From Komarekiella delphini-convector SJRDD-AB1 (lineage in GTDB: Bacteria > Cyanobacteriota > Cyanobacteriia > Cyanobacteriales > Nostocaceae): a stretch of 64,000 nt of DNA. The stretch lies in contig NZ_VJXY01000010.1 in NCBI RefSeq assembly GCF_014831675.1, positions 124,671 through 188,670 on the forward strand, written 5' to 3'. Shown piece after piece: positions 53,695 to 62,462 of this stretch. A program made the position numbers and the translations under genes. Positions within the stretch are counted from its first letter, which is position 1. Every line of letters begins with the position of its first letter. The notes below the pieces were generated by a model. It did not search any database and was not told where the DNA came from. It worked only from the letters and a program-made list of their open reading frames with translations.

Positions 53695-54375
53695 TTATGG
53701 TAGGCGATCGCCAGTTACAACAGCGATCGCAAAACCGTCATACCCTTTGTTGCCTACAGTCTGGATTGCAGTTGCACTCACACGCGCTTCAGATGCGAGT
53801 AACTCATTAAAACGACGTACTCCTTGCACACTAGGATCATCGCTATTCGCCTCAATCACAGATCCATTGCGTACAACGTTATCAGCGATAATCAGGCTAC
53901 CCCGGCGGGAAAGCTTTAACGCCCATGCGAAGTATTCTGGATTGCTTGGCTTGTCTGCATCAATAAAAATTAAATCAAATGGATTATAACCCTCGGTAAC
54001 TAGTTGTGGCAGTGTATCTATTGCCTGACCTACACGCACATCGACAAGATGAGCCAGACCAGCGCGGGCTATATTTTCGTAGGCCACTTCAGCGTGCTTG
54101 GAATTTGATTCTAAAGTGATCAAACGACCGTTGGCAGGCAATGCTCTGGCTAACCAGATTGTACTGTAGCCGCCTAACGTACCAATCTCCAGAATGTTGT
54201 GCGCCTTATGGATTAAAGCTAATAGCATTAGCAGCTTACCTTGGTTCGGCGAAACATTATGTGGTGGTAAACCAGCCGCATCACTAGCTTGAAGTGCAGC
54301 ATCCAGCACAGGGTCGGGAGGCACAAGCAAATCAGTGATGTAACGATCAACTTCTGTCCATAGTTCCTGAGTCAT
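53695..54375 (-). CDS. O-methyltransferase (caffeoyl-CoA OMT-like)
   Basis: A 226-residue SAM-dependent class I methyltransferase. ILEIGTLGGYSTIWLARALP near 61-80 is the SAM site. FDLIFIDADKPSNPEYFAWA near 133-152 carries the metal-binding Asp, with IIADNVVRNG following. Such enzymes methylate catechol hydroxyls with a divalent metal. The substrate is unknown. It is divergent from the quinone-reductase-like gene. Confidence 0.9.
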   Translation of the reverse strand: MTQELWTEVDRYITDLLVPPDPVLDAALQASDAAGLPPHNVSPNQGKLLMLLALIHKAHNILEIGTLGGYSTIWLARALPANGRLITLESNSKHAEVAYENIARAGLAHLVDVRVGQAIDTLPQLVTEGYNPFDLIFIDADKPSNPEYFAWALKLSRRGSLIIADNVVRNGSVIEANSDDPSVQGVRRFNELLASEARVSATAIQTVGNKGYDGFAIAVVTGDRLP

Positions 54376-54618
54376 AACTCTTCTTCCATTAACAGTAACA
54401 ACAGTACTTTTTATATGACCTAAATCTTAATTAAGAAAATCACTCCACTTTAAGAAAGCAGTGTGATACCTTCCTCTATGTCTATCATGCAAAGTGCATA
54501 ATCAATTTAAGCGCCAAGTTGACGCAGTTGATTGACTGAGATGATGATTAATTATTAATGCTCTTTCCGACGAAACTGTATCAAACTAAAACTTGTAACT
54601 CGATTTTGGTTTGACAAG

Positions 54619-55569
54619 ATGAGTAAAATCCGTGCTGTTATTGTTGATCCTGATGTATCAGGGCGTTTAGCATTACGTGATGTAGATGCACCCACCCCTG
54701 CTGCAAATGAAGCGGTTATTAGAGTAGCAGAAATTTCCCTTAACCGGGGAGAAGTCAGACGTTCTACCACTGCTGAAGCTGGTTGGCGACCAGGTTGGGA
54801 CTTGGCTGGTGTTGTCGAAACTCCTGCTGCTGATGGTTCTGGGCCTGCTGTCGGGACGCGAGTTGTCGGCTTACTCCGTTCTGGTGCATGGGCGGAATTA
54901 GTATCAGTACCAACCCACTCACTAGCAGAATTGCCCTCGTCAGTTTCCTTTGCTCAAGCTGCTACACTACCCGTAGCCGGTTTGACTGCATATCATACCC
55001 TACTCAAAGGCGGCTCACTTTTAGGTCGTCCAGTCTTGATTACAGGTGCATCTGGTGGTGTGGGTCACTTCGCTATTCAATTAGCACGTCTCAGTGGCGC
55101 ACAAGTAATAGCACACATTCGCCGTCCAGAATACGAAACCTTCGTTAAAGATGCTGGTGCTGATTCTGTAGTCATTGGTGAAGACCTATCACCAGCTAGC
55201 AAATATGGCCCCTATCATTTAATTATCGAATCAGTAGGTGGAAACACCCTCGGAACAGCCCTCGGTTTGTTGGCAGAAGATGGGACGATAGTTCTGTTTG
55301 GTACTTCCGGGGGAAATGAAGTAACATTCAATGCACAGAGCTTCTATAGCACTGGTGGTGCAAGTTTGTATGGTCTAATTTTGTTTCATGAATTGAGAAG
55401 AGAATCAGCAGCAGTAGGATTACAAAGGCTTTTGCATTTAGTAGAAGCAGATCAATTGCGTCCTGTTATTGATATTGAAGCTGATTGGACACAAATAGCT
55501 GATGTAGCACAGAAATTGTTAAATAGAAGTTACCTTGGCAAAGCTGTATTGCACGTCTCCAATGTGTGA
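54619..55569 (+). CDS. Zinc-type alcohol dehydrogenase / quinone oxidoreductase family
   Basis: A 316-residue MDR-family oxidoreductase. The N-terminal domain lacks the Cys/His set of zinc ADHs, so it is quinone-reductase-like. ATLPVAGLTAYHTLLKGG near 114-131 is followed by the NADPH motif VLITGASGGVGHFAIQLARL near 139. It ends in a substrate loop and YLGKAVLHV. Divergent from the O-methyltransferase with about 240 bp between. Confidence 0.88.
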   Translation: MSKIRAVIVDPDVSGRLALRDVDAPTPAANEAVIRVAEISLNRGEVRRSTTAEAGWRPGWDLAGVVETPAADGSGPAVGTRVVGLLRSGAWAELVSVPTHSLAELPSSVSFAQAATLPVAGLTAYHTLLKGGSLLGRPVLITGASGGVGHFAIQLARLSGAQVIAHIRRPEYETFVKDAGADSVVIGEDLSPASKYGPYHLIIESVGGNTLGTALGLLAEDGTIVLFGTSGGNEVTFNAQSFYSTGGASLYGLILFHELRRESAAVGLQRLLHLVEADQLRPVIDIEADWTQIADVAQKLLNRSYLGKAVLHVSNV

Positions 55570-55592
55570 GTCATTGAATTTTTTGTAAATTC

Positions 55593-55688
55593 ATGGACAA
55601 AATTAAATTAGTTATTTTTGATTGTGATGGTGTTCTGATAGATAGTGAACGAATCGCAATGAAAAATCAGATACCCGATTTATTTTAG
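55593..55688 (+). pseudogene. 5' fragment of a HAD hydrolase
   Basis: MDKIKLVIFDCDGVLIDSER is the catalytic N-terminus of a HAD-superfamily phosphatase (FDCDGVLIDSE). After IAMKN it runs into a hairpin repeat and stops at TAG 55686-55688, so only 31 codons remain. The lid and Rossmann core are absent downstream. Confidence 0.8.
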
Positions 55689-55706
55689 AAGTCGGGTATC
55701 TGATTT
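55664..55706. repeat. Hairpin repeat truncating the HAD fragment
   Basis: AAATCAGATACCCGA pairs with TCGGGTATCTGATTT across a 13-nt loop. A relative (AGATCCCCGACTTCTT/AAGAAGTCGGGGATCT) lies inside another HAD pseudogene at 58717-58749. Confidence 0.7.
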
Positions 55707-56115
55707 GTTTACATTTTGTACCAGGCTATCCTTATGCCTGGTGTTTTTAAATTTTTATTCAATAAATTCATTTTATCGTTTTAACAATAAAGAGTATTTG
55801 CTCTTATTTGAACCAAACCATAATATTAAGTTTATAAGCTACTAAGTCAAAAGATTTGAAGAACAAAAATGCATGTGTAAATTAATTGCGATCGCTTCCA
55901 TTATCTTCTGAAATAATTTTGCTAAATCATTGCGGAGAATATCTAGAGAAGCCTAATTATAGCTCGAAAGTTGAGATGAATAGCTAAAAAGTAGTCATCA
56001 CTTTTATTTATGCTCATCCAAAATAATAGTATTTGATTTTGGAGATTGATTGGTAGTAAGGTAGAACAAAAGTTAATTGAAACTATAAATTACCAAATTC
56101 AAGAGGAATGAACTA
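55707..56115. other. Gene-free stretch before the pentapeptide gene
   Basis: About 400 bp, strongly AT-rich, with no coding frame or repeat that I can support. AAGAGGAATGA just before 56116 supplies the ribosome site of the next gene. Confidence 0.4.
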
Positions 56116-56724
56116 ATGAACAAACCAAACTCAAAAAAAGTAACTTCTTGGCTTTTAACTGCTGTATTTCTAGGATTTCTGACGATATTTTCTCTTTTTG
56201 ATCAGCCCTATGCTTTAGCTCAGTCAGAGATACCACCCGTATCGACACCAGCTCCAATAGTATCTCCGGCTCCTGTTATACCTCAAACAGCATGGCCAGT
56301 AGATAGCGTAGCTGCAAATGTTCAACGTCTATTAACAACCAATGAATGTGTTGGATGCAACTTAGTTGAAGCGCAATTAGACAATGCAAATCTGCAAGCA
56401 GCTAACTTAGCAGGTGCAAATTTACAAGAAGCAGAATTAGAAAAGGCGAATCTCCAAGGAACAAACCTCGCATCAGCTAATTTACAGGGAGTAGATTTAA
56501 GCAAAGCAAATATAGTTGGGGCAAACTTGCAAGGGGCAAACTTATATGATGCAGATTTAGAGGGAGCAAACCTGTTAGGGGCTGATTTGCAAGGAGCAAA
56601 TCTACAAAAGGCAGATTTACAAAAAACAAATCTCACAAATGCCAACATCCAAGGTGCAAACTTGATAGGGGCTGATTTGGAAGATGCAATAGTACCCACA
56701 GGATTCATGAATCCGTATCAATAA
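56116..56724 (+). CDS. Exported pentapeptide-repeat protein
   Basis: A 202-residue protein. A signal peptide at about 1-36 (WLLTAVFLGFLTIFSLF, cleavage near ALA-Q) is followed by a Pro-rich linker (PPVSTPAPIVSPAPVIP). NVQRLLTTNECVGCNLVEAQ, with a two-Cys motif, precedes about 22 A(N/D)LxG pentapeptides from residue 85 to 190, which form a right-handed beta-helix. This two-Cys lead-in is a common cyanobacterial arrangement. It is probably periplasmic or lumenal; the function is unknown. Confidence 0.88.
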   Translation: MNKPNSKKVTSWLLTAVFLGFLTIFSLFDQPYALAQSEIPPVSTPAPIVSPAPVIPQTAWPVDSVAANVQRLLTTNECVGCNLVEAQLDNANLQAANLAGANLQEAELEKANLQGTNLASANLQGVDLSKANIVGANLQGANLYDADLEGANLLGADLQGANLQKADLQKTNLTNANIQGANLIGADLEDAIVPTGFMNPYQ

Positions 56725-56758
56725 TTCTCAAATATGTAGTTAAGTGAATGGATATCTG

Positions 56759-56780
56759 AGCTAGGGAGCGCTCCCTAGCT
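56759..56780. terminator. Palindrome after the pentapeptide gene
   Basis: AGCTAGGGAGCGCTCCCTAGCT is self-complementary and is followed by TATTTATATT. It lies 35 bp after the stop and may end the transcript, although the T run is weak. Confidence 0.5.
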
Positions 56781-56920
56781 TATTTATATTAAGGTTACGC
56801 TGTCCACGAGCCTTGATATTTTCCAGTAAACTGGGTAGAGACTGATCATCGTATTCAGTATATTCACCATTCTTTAGCTGTTCGGCTGCGATCGCGCAAT
56901 TCTAGAAAGGTACGGATGAA

Positions 56921-57360
56921 TCATAGAATTACTAGCTTAAGTAAAAGTTGCGTTAAGTGCGATAAGCGAAGCTTAAGCCTATAGCTATCGCAATTTTTAC
57001 AAAAACCTCCCTGCTGGTGAAGATGAGCTAAATTACCAAGTGCAATTACTGCTTCTTTACGGACATCTGCATATTCATCTGTTAAGGCTTGAATTAATTT
57101 TGGCATAACTTGAATATCTAGGATTTTTTGCAAAGCTTGTGCTGCTGCTTTCCGCACTTGCCAATTTACCAAAGAGTAGATATTGCTATTTTTTGGACAG
57201 CAATATGTTCATCTTTTAGAGCAATAACTAGTGCATCTATCGTTTATTCATCACCCAGATGTTGCAAGGTCTTGATAGCTACTAAGCGGTCATTTACATC
57301 AGGCGATCGCACCATCTCTAGCCATTGATTTAATTCTGAATTAGTACTACTTATAGGCAT
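56921..57360 (-). pseudogene. HEAT-repeat protein, broken
   Basis: From ATG 57360 the frame reads MPISSTNSELNQWLEMVRSP, then LVAIKTLQHLGDE and a TAA. It continues in frame as TIDALVIALKDEHIAVQKIA, then a frameshift leads to VNWQVRKAAAQALQKILDIQ, PKLIQALTDEYADVRKEAVI and ALGNLAHL. These are HEAT repeats. The end is replaced by a GC-poor inverted repeat near 56940-57000. One stop and at least one frameshift make it a pseudogene. It lies next to the ferredoxin, as in cyanobacterial sulfonate-type loci. Confidence 0.75.
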
Positions 57361-57380
57361 TTCTAATCCTATTAATAATC

Positions 57381-57617
57381 TTATTCAACTATTGCAAAAA
57401 AAAAGGGAATATGCACAGTAATTGTATTAGGTTGGCATTCTTTTTCACAAGGTAGGCAAAACCAACATTCATCATATTTCATGTAAGCTTTGCCTGTCTC
57501 TAGATTTTTAGCTAACACATCTAATGGGCAAACTTCAATACAAGCAGTACATTTTTCTAAACATTTAGATTCATCAACAATTACAGGAATATCTACTCTT
57601 TGATTGATTAAAGCCAT
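57381..57617 (-). CDS. 4Fe-4S dicluster ferredoxin-like protein
   Basis: A 78-residue protein with two Cys clusters, CLEKCTACIEVCP at about 19-31 and CWFCLPCEKECQP at about 51-63, so two iron-sulfur clusters are possible. It is the small electron-transfer partner type found beside AprA-like flavoproteins. Neither that flavoprotein nor a transporter is present here, and its HEAT neighbour is broken, so the gene may be orphaned though its frame is intact. Confidence 0.75.
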   Translation of the reverse strand: MALINQRVDIPVIVDESKCLEKCTACIEVCPLDVLAKNLETGKAYMKYDECWFCLPCEKECQPNTITVHIPFFFAIVE

Positions 57618-57640
57618 AAAAATATTCCATGAATTTGCAA

Positions 57641-58195
57641 TTAAACTGTCAAGCGATACAACAAATGTGGTAAATCTGCATGAATAATATCACGCTCATA
57701 TTTAAAACCTAACTTTTCCATAACTCTTTGTGATGCTTTGTTAGTCGTTAGGGTCAAGCAAACTATCTCATGCAAATTCAACACTTCAAAACCAATTTTC
57801 AATATTTTTTCACCAATTTCTGTTGCTAATCCTTGACTCCAAAATTTAGCCATGAGAGCGTAAGCTAATTCTACCTCTTCTTTACCATCTAAATGAGTAT
57901 TCCGTAACCCTGCACGACCAACAAACTGATGATTAACTTTATCTCGAAACACCCATAAACCGAATCCATACTGCTGCCAATGATGCAAGTTATTGAAAAT
58001 AAATAGTCGTGTAGCTTCATCAGAACGCACACCGCCTAAAGTTGCCATAACTTGTGTATTTTGGTGCATACGATAAAGTTCATTCAAATGTTTAAAATGC
58101 AGGCGTTCAGCAAGCAAACGCTGTGTAAAAAAGGTTTCTATTAACTGCATATTTTGACTTTTAATTTGCTCATTTACAGTAACTTTATTTGTCAT
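57641..58195 (-). CDS. GNAT family acetyltransferase (RimJ/RimL-like)
   Basis: A 184-residue acetyltransferase. TQRLLAERLHFKHLNELYRM opens the domain, LWVFRDKVNHQFVGRAGLRN and VELAYALMAKFWSQGLATEI form the acetyl-CoA core, and LTTNKASQRVMEKLGFKYER is the end motif. The substrate is unknown. It lies 23 bp upstream of the ferredoxin on the same strand. Confidence 0.85.
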   Translation of the reverse strand: MTNKVTVNEQIKSQNMQLIETFFTQRLLAERLHFKHLNELYRMHQNTQVMATLGGVRSDEATRLFIFNNLHHWQQYGFGLWVFRDKVNHQFVGRAGLRNTHLDGKEEVELAYALMAKFWSQGLATEIGEKILKIGFEVLNLHEIVCLTLTTNKASQRVMEKLGFKYERDIIHADLPHLLYRLTV

Positions 58196-58214
58196 AACTT
58201 TAAATTAAAATTAT

Positions 58215-58544
58215 TTAATTATCCAGCGTGGCGCGGATAAAACGATAGCCTAAATCAATCTCTGTCAAATTGCGAATATTGCCATATTTTTTTACCCATT
58301 CACCACTACTTAAATCTGCTGTCAATAACTGTAATCGTTTATTTATTAAATCTTGATTGGCTAAAGCAAAAGATGATATTCCAGCACGTACCTCTGATTG
58401 AAAATAGAATTCTGGTTTTCTCCAGCCTACTGCTGCGAATAAATCAGACAAATTATGTGGTAATAAAAGGGGTATGGCTTCAACATGCCTTTTAGTATTA
58501 CTCTGAATTAAATTAATTTGTTCTTTGACTGCATCTACTTCCAC
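58215..58544 (-). CDS. Possible C-terminal remnant of a methyltransferase-like protein
   Basis: A 109-residue frame from GTG 58544. The frame stays open upstream (HKHPVDPYIVE) into the broken HAD gene without a good start, so the N-terminal half is probably lost. LLLPHNLSDLFAAVGWRKPE and EIDLGYRFIRATLDN resemble the end of SAM-dependent methyltransferases, but the SAM site is absent. Function uncertain. Confidence 0.4.
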   Translation of the reverse strand: MEVDAVKEQINLIQSNTKRHVEAIPLLLPHNLSDLFAAVGWRKPEFYFQSEVRAGISSFALANQDLINKRLQLLTADLSSGEWVKKYGNIRNLTEIDLGYRFIRATLDN

Positions 58545-58593
58545 GATATAAGGATCTACAGGATGCTTATGTATTCGCTCATCCCTACAAGTT

Positions 58594-59185
58594 TTACACC
58601 CAAGCTAACCCCGATTTCTTCAAAGTACAGCGATAGAATCTAAGGTAGGTAATATCGAATCTCCACAAGTAGATAAGAGCCTCGTAGTGGCTTAAATCTT
58701 TGGCATAGACGCTACAAGATCCCCGACTTCTTGAAGAAGTCGGGGATCTGACCAGATCGCCAGAGAAAGCATAAGAAATGTTCTCAATGGGAAGACGAGC
58801 AGATTTTAACTTGAATATCGCTGATGCTGCCCAACCTCCTCCAGCATAGGCTACCTGATATTCAGGAGATGCAAGTAGTTTTTTTAATATTTCTGATGCA
58901 CCTGATATCGCTTTTACTCCTGCGCTTGCTGCTGCGCCATCAATTAATAATTGTAAAAAACGCTTTTGAAATGCCTCAACTTCCATAGCTAAAGAAACGC
59001 GACCAAGTTGGCTTTGACAAATTTCTTTTAAAATACAAGCATCTGTCACATGAGTGTATGATGCCTAGTCACTTGATACTTCTGAAAAGCCGAATACTTC
59101 ATGCAAGGCTTGTAAATATGATTCATCGTCTAAGTGATTCGACTCAGTAAGAGTTCCATCAATGTCAAACATCACCAATTTCATA
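58594..59185 (-). pseudogene. HAD hydrolase with amber codon, hairpin insertion and frameshift
   Basis: From ATG 59185 the frame reads MKLVMFDIDGTLTESNHLDD and YLQALHEVFGFSEVSSD, then TAG, then ASYTHVTDACILKEICQSQL in the same frame. In homologues as I recall them the stop position is Trp (DWASYSH), a one-base change. Farther on, YAGGGWAASAIFKLKSARLP is intact. A 33-bp palindrome (58717-58749) then interrupts the gene, and a frameshift follows near ALIY. Confidence 0.8.
58717..58749. repeat. Perfect palindrome inside the HAD pseudogene
   Basis: AGATCCCCGACTTCTT-G-AAGAAGTCGGGGATCT is a perfect hairpin of 16-bp arms, a dispersed cyanobacterial repeat type. It sits within coding sequence and probably contributed to inactivation. 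Confidence 0.85.
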
Positions 59186-59229
59186 ATCTTCGCTCCAATG
59201 AATGATTCAAAGATTTCACTCTCATTCAG

Positions 59230-59360
59230 TCACTTCTTTTTATACTCTTGTCGCAACATAGACATAATAATTAGGGAATCATAGCGGCCCTCAACTTTCA
59301 AACATTCACGGAGCGTTCCTTCTACTACAAAACCTGCTTTTTTATAGAAGCCATTTGGGA
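59230..59360 (-). pseudogene. C-terminal fragment of a GNAT acetyltransferase
   Basis: Reading the minus strand from about 59360 gives IPNGFYKKAGFVVEGTLREC, then LKVEGRYDSLIIMSMLRQEY and KKK before a stop at 59230-59232. This is the typical end of RimJ/RimL-like acetyltransferases. The N-terminal two thirds are missing. Confidence 0.65.
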
Positions 59361-59437
59361 TCTATAAAAGTGCCAACTGTTTGAGCATCAGCCTGATGAA
59401 ACAAAGATTGAGTTTGGCAGTCCGCCACTGCAATGTT

Positions 59438-59866
59438 TTAGGGATTTCTGGCAAGATGCCGGGCGTCTTGAGGAGATTGTATTGAACTAGCAGTCTCCCT
59501 AACAGCTTCTCGCAACCGCTCCACATCGAGCATCGGTGGTGCACCAAACAGCCGCTTGTACTCCCGGTTGAAGTGCGAGGCATCGTCATAACCCACATGG
59601 TAAGCAGCACTAGTAGCGTCAAAGTTTTCCCCCAGCATCAGACGGCGAGCCTCCTGGAGCCGCAGTTGCTTCTGGAACTGCAAGGGACTCATTGCCGTGA
59701 CCGACTTGAAGTGATGGTGAAAGCCTGAGATACTCATTCCAAGCTCTCGTGCGATGCTTTCAATCTTGATCGGCTCCTTAAAGTTTTTACGAAGTCGCTC
59801 GACGGCAAGAGCGATGTGGTGGGTGTAGCCACCCAGAACGGCAATATGACGAAGCCGCGCGCCTTG
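59438..59866 (-). pseudogene. AraC-family regulator, C-terminal DNA-binding part only
   Basis: The frame (open to 60100) has a genuine AraC region only from about residue 78: [60 protein letters not shown] and [20 protein letters not shown], the two HTH motifs. The residues before it are the antisense of a cupin gene and not AraC sequence. The effector domain was lost in a deletion ending near 59866. GC content is clearly above that of the neighbours, suggesting transfer from another phylum. Confidence 0.75.
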
Positions 59867-59870
59867 CTCC

Positions 59871-60170
59871 GATCCAGCACGCACGTCTGGCGCTAGTGTC
59901 ACGTTCGAGCCAGGCGCTCGGACAGCATGGCACACCCATCCATTAGGACAGACCTTGATCATGACGGCAGGCTGCGGACTTGTACAGCGATGGGGCGGCG
60001 CGATCAAGCAAATTCGACCGGGGGACGTGATCTGGTTTGCGCCAGGTGAAAAGCATTGGCACGGCGCTACACCGACTACAGCGATGACGCACATTGCCAT
60101 TCAGGAAGCACTCGACGGTAAGACCGTAGACTGGATGGAACAGGTCAGCGACGACCAATATCCCAACTGA
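59871..60170 (+). pseudogene. Cupin domain protein, 5' truncated
   Basis: In one frame: [80 protein letters not shown], ending [12 protein letters not shown] and EKHWHG are the metal-binding His motifs of a cupin. About the first 35 residues expected for the family are missing at the junction with the AraC fragment. A shorter start at ATG 59961 would lose the first His motif. Confidence 0.7.
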
Positions 60171-60286
60171 TATCCGTATCTAAAATTTTTGGGAGTCGAG
60201 ATGCACATCCTTGGCTCCATTACACGGCAATACATTATAAAAATTCCGATAAAGATTTCCCGAATAAGCAACGCAAGGAGTAAAAA

Positions 60287-60826
60287 ATGATAACGAACGA
60301 GAATGGAAACTACACAGGAAAAGTTGCGTTTGTGACCGGAGCAGCGAACGGCATCGGTCGAGCTACGGCACTGGCGTTTGCCCGTGAGGGCGCTAATGTG
60401 GTGGTCGCTGACATTTTGGAACAGGGCAATCAAGAAACGGCCCGCATGATCGAAGATCTCGGCGGACGCGCGATCGCCGTCAGGTGCGACGTGACGCAGG
60501 CCGAGGATGTGAAGGCGGCCCTAGCCAAGACCGTTGAGGCTTTTGGGCGGCTGGACTTCGCCTTCAACAACGCGGGCATTGAGCCGAGAAAGCCAGCTCC
60601 GAATGCGGAGTACGAGGAGGAGGAGTGGAACCGGATCATCGACACCAACCTCCGTAGTGTTTTCCTGTGCATGAAGCACGAGCTCCCGCTGATCCTCAAG
60701 CAGGGAGGCGGCGCGATCATCAACACGTCATCGGGCGCGGGAATCATCGCAGCAGCGGATGTTACCGTCCACGCGCAGACCGAACTACGCCGAGCAGCTC
60801 GCGCTTGTGGCACGCCGGAAGCTTAA
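60287..60826 (+). pseudogene. SDR oxidoreductase, truncated before the catalytic Tyr
   Basis: AAGGAG precedes ATG 60287. The cofactor motif VAFVTGAANGIGRATALAFA, DVTQAEDVKAAL, FNNAGIEPRKPAPNAEYEEE and INTSSGAGII are intact SDR sequence. After about residue 152 it leaves the family and runs into an alcohol dehydrogenase tail, so the YxxxK active site is absent. GC-rich like the AraC and cupin remnants. Confidence 0.8.
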
Positions 60827-60938
60827 CCCGGCGCGGCTTGTCACGCGCCAGATTGCGCTTTCAGACGTGACTGACACGCTGGAGCGAATGGGACGCTACG
60901 ACACGGTCGGCTTCGAGGTCATTACGCGGTTCGCCTGA
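60765..60938 (+). pseudogene. C-terminal fragment of an alcohol dehydrogenase-like protein
   Basis: In frame with the stop at 60936-60938: NYAEQLALVARRKLNPARLV, TRQIALSDVTDTLERMGRYD, TVGFEVITRFA. This resembles the end of MDR-family alcohol dehydrogenases. It is fused by deletion to the SDR fragment in a different frame. Confidence 0.55.
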
Positions 60939-61019
60939 TGAACACCGTCAGGCGGCATGATGAACATATCGGAGTAGTGCAAGCCACCCCACGTCCGACG
61001 GTTACGTGAAACAAACAAC

Positions 61020-61514
61020 ATGAAAATGAGTAAAAACAGACGAAAGTCTGGGTATCCCTGAGAAGATTCCAGCCCTAGACTCGTAACTAATGTGGCTTTA
61101 ACAGAAGAATCTGCTTGTTTTTGGAGAATTTGTTGTACTGAGATTAATGTTTTGTGTGCTTGCAAATAATTTCCTAGAACTTGCATTCCTTGGGTTTGAT
61201 TAACGCGATTGTGAATCAGTGCCGATGTATCATTTAAGTATTGATAAATTTTAGCCGCTTCTTGCCAAGTACTTAAGGCGGCTTCAGTTTGCCCTCGTGC
61301 TAATTCCAGACCTCCTTGAAATTGCTGCGGATTTAATTGTGCAAATACGCGTGCGAAAGTATCGTGTGTTCACGTAGCGTGCCGTCAGGCAAGGTATTCC
61401 ATTTGGTAGCTCCAAAAACGTTTTCAACCACTCATATTTTGTACACCCATACAGTTCAATCGCCACCCAGCTATTTGCTCCATAAATTACTGCACAAATA
61501 GCAATAGTCAACAT
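61020..61514 (-). pseudogene. Frameshifted N-terminal part of a CHAT/TPR-type protein
   Basis: From ATG 61514: MLTIAICAVIYGANSWVAIE, a membrane or signal segment. In another frame VFGATKWNTLPDGTLREHTI follows, then in a third AQLNPQQFQGGLELARGQTE-like sequence (from LNPQQ) and AALSTWQEAAKIYQYLNDTS, VNQTQGMQVLGNYLQAHKTL, SVKATLVTSLGLESSQGYPD. This is the lead-in of cyanobacterial CHAT-domain TPR proteins. At least two frameshifts and loss of the rest. Confidence 0.6.
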
Positions 61515-61745
61515 AATTCGTAATTGATAATTCGTAATTCGTAATGGGCTTCGCCCCGCTACGAAGCGCGTAATTCGTAGTTACAATCAGTGGGGCATTG
61601 AACCCACCACTCTCTTACTTTGCGCTGATTGAAGACCACAAAGCCATGCAGATTTGGTGGGGGCTATGACACGAAGTAATTACGAATTACGCGCTTCGCA
61701 GCGTAAAGCCTGCGGCATAGCTTTGCTTAGAGCGAATTAGTAATT
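61515..61745. repeat. TAATTCG-type and GC-rich inverted repeats
   Basis: AATTCGTAATT units at 61507-61585 and their inverse near 61676-61695 (AATTACGAATTACGCGCTTC) flank a segment with GGGCTTCGCCCCGCTACG and GCGTAAAGCCTGCGGC motifs. No gene lies inside. Confidence 0.6.
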
Positions 61746-61790
61746 ATTTGGTCAACAGCTTAGAACTTATTTATTACAATTTATTGAAAT

Positions 61791-61965
61791 ATGCCCACCC
61801 CCACTCCTGACCTAGTTCGCATCTACTTACAAGAAATCGGACGCTACCCTTTGCTGACTCCAGACCTAGAGATTGCATACGCAAAGAAGTAGTAATTTTG
61901 CGCTTTGGACTAGATGCGGATCACTCAGCTTGGCTAAGATCGCTTCGGACGAGGCAATATTTCTC
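61791..61965 (+). pseudogene. Sigma-70 family factor with internal deletion
   Basis: ATG 61791 gives MPTPTPDLVRIYLQEIGRYP, LLTPDLEIAYAKK and a stop, which is sigma region 1.2 of group 2 cyanobacterial factors. Directly after, in another frame, KEVVILRFGLDADH and in a third LSLAKIASDE are region 4 sequence (EVVILRFGLD, LSLAKIA). Regions 2 and 3 have been deleted. Confidence 0.8.
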
Positions 61966-62081
61966 CAAAGCAATTATCATTGTTTGCAGACTAGCACCTT
62001 TAGTTATGATGCACGTCTATTGCACGACTATGTGATAAACAAGAAACTATATTTATAGAGTGAGACTTATAGATTGATACA

Positions 62082-62330
62082 ATGCAAACCAAGATAATTC
62101 AAGTCAAAGAGTACACTGTCCGAGCACACAAAAGACAAATTCACACTCGCACATTTAACTTCGTTTGTCAGCAGTGCCAACAACCAACACAGCGCGAAAC
62201 TTTTGGCCCCCGACCGCTTTACTGTGAGCAATGCCGTCGTCCACAGGCTCCCAAAAAATCAGCAGTGCCTCTCAAGAAGAGAAAGCCCAGGGCTATGAAC
62301 TACAAGAGTGGCAAAGACATTGCAGGATAA
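62082..62330 (+). CDS. Small zinc-ribbon protein
   Basis: An 82-residue basic protein. Two Cys pairs, CQQC and CEQC, about 19 residues apart ([28 protein letters not shown]) suggest a zinc ribbon. The N-terminus has [17 protein letters not shown] and the tail is Lys/Arg rich, consistent with nucleic-acid binding. I associate the family with Nostoc plasmids and mobile regions; the function is unknown. Confidence 0.65.
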   Translation: MQTKIIQVKEYTVRAHKRQIHTRTFNFVCQQCQQPTQRETFGPRPLYCEQCRRPQAPKKSAVPLKKRKPRAMNYKSGKDIAG

Positions 62331-62462
62331 TTTGTTGTCTTAAGATAAGGGCGATCGCTCCTCCATTGAACTGAACATCAGAGCGATCGCGCTCTGCGTT
62401 GGTAGATATAGCAGTCTTATTTGAGTTGCAAATTGCCTGGGTTGCTGTAGCGATGAACTACT

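Noticed and set aside
59955-60100. N-terminal 70 residues of the minus-strand AraC frame
   Set aside because: They are the antisense of a recognisable cupin sequence, so the long AraC start is artificial.
60896-61186. 96-residue minus-strand frame as an independent gene
   Set aside because: Its first half is the continuation of the CHAT/TPR pseudogene and its end is antisense to the ADH fragment.
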